Below are positions 62,065 to 64,000 of a stretch of 64,000 bases of DNA, in pieces. The notes below the pieces were generated by a model. The model was not told the origin of the DNA. It did not search any database and was given only the letters and a program-made list of their open reading frames with translations. The position numbers and the translations under genes are program-made. The DNA is taken from contig BSYQ01000012.1 in assembly GCA_030272585.1 (NCBI GenBank), positions 930,001-994,000 of the forward strand, read 5' to 3'. The stretch comes from Bryopsis sp. KO-2023. Lineage: Eukaryota > Chlorophyta > Ulvophyceae > Bryopsidales > Bryopsidaceae. Positions within the stretch are counted from its first letter, which is position 1; every line of letters begins with the position of its first letter.

Positions 62065-62858
62065 CTACCCGCAGTGGGGGTGGCGGCAGCCGTAGGATCC
62101 TCCTCCGCCACCTCCTCCTCCACCACCTCCACCACCTCCACCTCCTCCTCCACCACCTCCTCCACCACCTCCACCACCACCGCCGCCGCCGCCTCCTCCT
62201 CCACCGCCGCCAGCACCGTAAGATCCTCCTCCACCACCACCTCCGCCACCACCATAGGGTCCTCCTCCACCACCGCCGCCGCCTCCGCCGCCGTAGGGTC
62301 CTCCTCCTCCACCACCGCCGCCTCCGCCGCCGTAGGGTCCTCCTCCGCCGCCACCGCCGCCTCCACCACCGGAGTATGGTCTAGGGTAATATCCATATCT
62401 CCCCAGCAAACGACGATCTAAGCGCAACACGTACACAAACACCCTCAGATCATGCGAAAATCACTGTCTTCTCCAAAAAGACATCCTCCCCTGGCCAATT
62501 TCTAATCGTCGCCATGGATCCTACTCACTCAGGTTGGGGCGGCGAATCGCAACAGCTTCAGCATCTACGAGAGTAAGACAGGCAATCAGCACTTCTTACA
62601 ACTTCTTCACCAAAATGAAACCGCGCAGCAGATACGCCAACAACCCAAGGAAGGCAGCAATCAACCCCAAACCTGAGAAAAGAGAGGGGAGGATATTTCT
62701 GACAATTGTGGAAGAAGATACCTCAAAACAAAAATAATTGGAATGTTTCTCTAACGACGCCCTGGTTTGAAGCGTTGCGCACCTGTGTCGGCCGCACTCA
62801 CAGCGGCAATCGCAATGGCTCCGAAGAGTACCATTGCAAAAACATGGGTGCTTGCCAT
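62065..62858 (-). CDS. Secreted glycine-rich peptide, copy 2
   Basis: Paralogue of copy 1 with identical architecture: exons 62783-62858, 62529-62564 and 62065-62417, 154 codons plus a stop. Signal peptide MASTHVFAMVLFGAIAIAAV, short exon DAEAVAIRRPNL, then NRRLLGRYGYYPRPYS and a much longer run of Gly with PYGGGG and SYG interruptions, ending CRHPHCG. Exon and intron positions, phases and the first 40 residues match copy 1, while the Gly tail has expanded by about 50 residues. Plus-strand frames over the tail are shadows. Confidence 0.77.
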
Positions 62859-63189
62859 CTCAAAAAAGTGCTTCAGATAGTCTTTAGCACTCTATACTTC
62901 TCTCTTCAATTCTCTCTCTATGGAAAAAGCGATCCAGATCGCAGTGGTTTGTGAAGGCAAGCTTGACTTCTTGCTGTGAAAGGGGAGGGGTCGACGCTTT
63001 GTAGCGGAAAATGCAGGGTTTTTTGATGTTACAACGAACTGAACGAGGAAGGCATCTCTGCTGGTTGTGTGTGGTGGGATTGGACGTGCTGGAAAAAAGC
63101 TGTGCACGTGGCAATGTTCCTCCGATTCAGGGTGCACCCCTGTCGCTTCATTCGGTCCATCAGGTAATTGATGAGACGTCCTCCCAACA

Positions 63190-64000
63190 AAAATTCGAAA
63201 ATGACATTTCAACCTCGTCGGCAACCTCTTTTATCTTTTTGGCTTCTGGGGGGGTGTCTTACTTTGGAGGTCATCTTTTGGGATTTCTCTTTTTCTTTTC
63301 CTTGGCTTCCAGGAAGCTTTGTGGTTGAGTTATTTGTATGGATGGTGGTGGATATAAAAAATATTCTGGCATTACATGGGGTCATTGCTCTTTTCTTGCC
63401 TGATTATACTCGCTGGTTGGTTCCTAAAAAACGAAGCTGGAGTTGCTGATTGATTTGGCTTCTCAGACAGCAGTGTATTAAGTGTGTTTTTTGTAAGCAT
63501 AGACATCGACCTATAGATGGCTTAAGGAAAGCCACTTTTTGTGTGCCCGTGAAAGTGGTGACCCACATGTCAGACTGACTTGCAAATGAGACTTGGTAGT
63601 ATTATTTGCTTGAAGAAGTCTTCTGGTGAAAACTTCTGGTGAAAATTTCTGGACCACAGACCTATTCTAAAGTATTTCGTCAGCATCAAAAGGGCAACAA
63701 TTTGCACCTGCAGGTTTGGAACCTCCGCTGGATAATGTGGATGCATCAAGAAGTCTTGAATCAAAGACGGAACGGATGCAAGTTTTTCAATCCTCTGTTC
63801 TGAGCATTTTCCCCCCAATCTATCAGACAAAAAATTCCCATATGTGTAAAGTCGATGACAGTGCTCAAGCATTGACACTAAAGCTCCAGTATCAGGGAGT
63901 CGATGAGTCAAGGATGTTCATAAACAGATGTTGGTTTGTTTTTGATTTTTCGTTTCTCTTATCAGGTTTTTGTTCATTCTCATGAGAAATCGGATGAGAC
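63190..64000. other. Right edge, no supported gene
   Basis: A minus-strand frame at 63570-63911 (113 codons, containing SVPSLIQDFLMHPHYPAEVP) could be an exon but has no domain I recognise and no clear splice signals. Nothing else is supported. Confidence 0.35.

Noticed and set aside
62049-62421. Ser/Thr- and His/Leu-rich frames over the Gly tail
   Set aside because: Reverse and shifted readings of the GGN repeats of the Gly-rich gene.

Overview
This window comes from a eukaryotic nuclear genome. Host genes are split by GT-AG introns with long T-rich tracts, intergenic DNA is full of homopolymer runs (poly-T, poly-A, poly-C, poly-G), and most of the right two thirds is transposable elements. 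I cannot name the species. The P450 and the multi-membrane-span class-3 lipase look to me more like algal or protist families than animal ones, but the small secreted Cys/Gly-rich genes would not be out of place in an animal, so the lineage stays open.

Left part (1-27.5 kb) is host territory. A small secreted Cys-rich protein gene (468-1524, -), an SLC35B1-type nucleotide-sugar transporter (2597-4915, -) and a seven-exon cytochrome P450 (5302-9312, +) come first, the last two divergent across a 386-bp gap. A single-exon membrane lipase follows (10177-12639, +). A minisatellite (18516-19115) has been invaded by a nested set: a hAT-type MITE (14074-18515), a small non-coding LTR element inside it (14689-18140), and a second MITE of the same family inside that LTR (14941-16340) whose middle is a very large palindrome. 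Next are a secreted Cys-rich/Gly-tailed protein gene (21146-22034, -) and a six-exon type I membrane protein gene with a poly-Cys juxtamembrane stretch (24269-27042, -).

Middle and right (28-59.3 kb) is one multi-layer transposon nest. A 5'-truncated LINE whose last open frame is a dUTPase (28.06-29.24 kb, +) abuts a head-to-tail array of five 5'-truncated copies of a different LINE (minus strand, C-terminal zinc finger and endonuclease-like motif). The fourth copy is split by a hAT transposon (33087-58053, 8-bp target duplication) that carries a transposase plus a second, convergent gene and GATCGG-packed ends. That second gene is split by a chromodomain Ty3/gypsy element (37992-56646, 5-bp duplication) that carries an additional RING-like open frame after pol. 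Its 5' LTR is split by a related, mostly non-coding LTR element in the opposite orientation (38353-48035, 5-bp duplication), which itself holds a 538-bp TRIM (40109-40646, 5-bp duplication). All boundaries and target duplications can be read directly, so the order of insertion can be reconstructed.

Far right (59.6-63.2 kb) holds two tandemly duplicated three-exon genes for secreted glycine-rich peptides (minus strand). About 460 bp upstream of the first lies a 400-bp module that also occurs about 440 bp upstream of the membrane protein gene at 27 kb.

The most unusual items are the dUTPase LINE, the two-gene hAT with GATCGG ends, the RING-like extra ORF of the chromovirus, a conflict between LTR divergence and nesting order, and one identical 12-nt primer-binding site shared by four different LTR elements.
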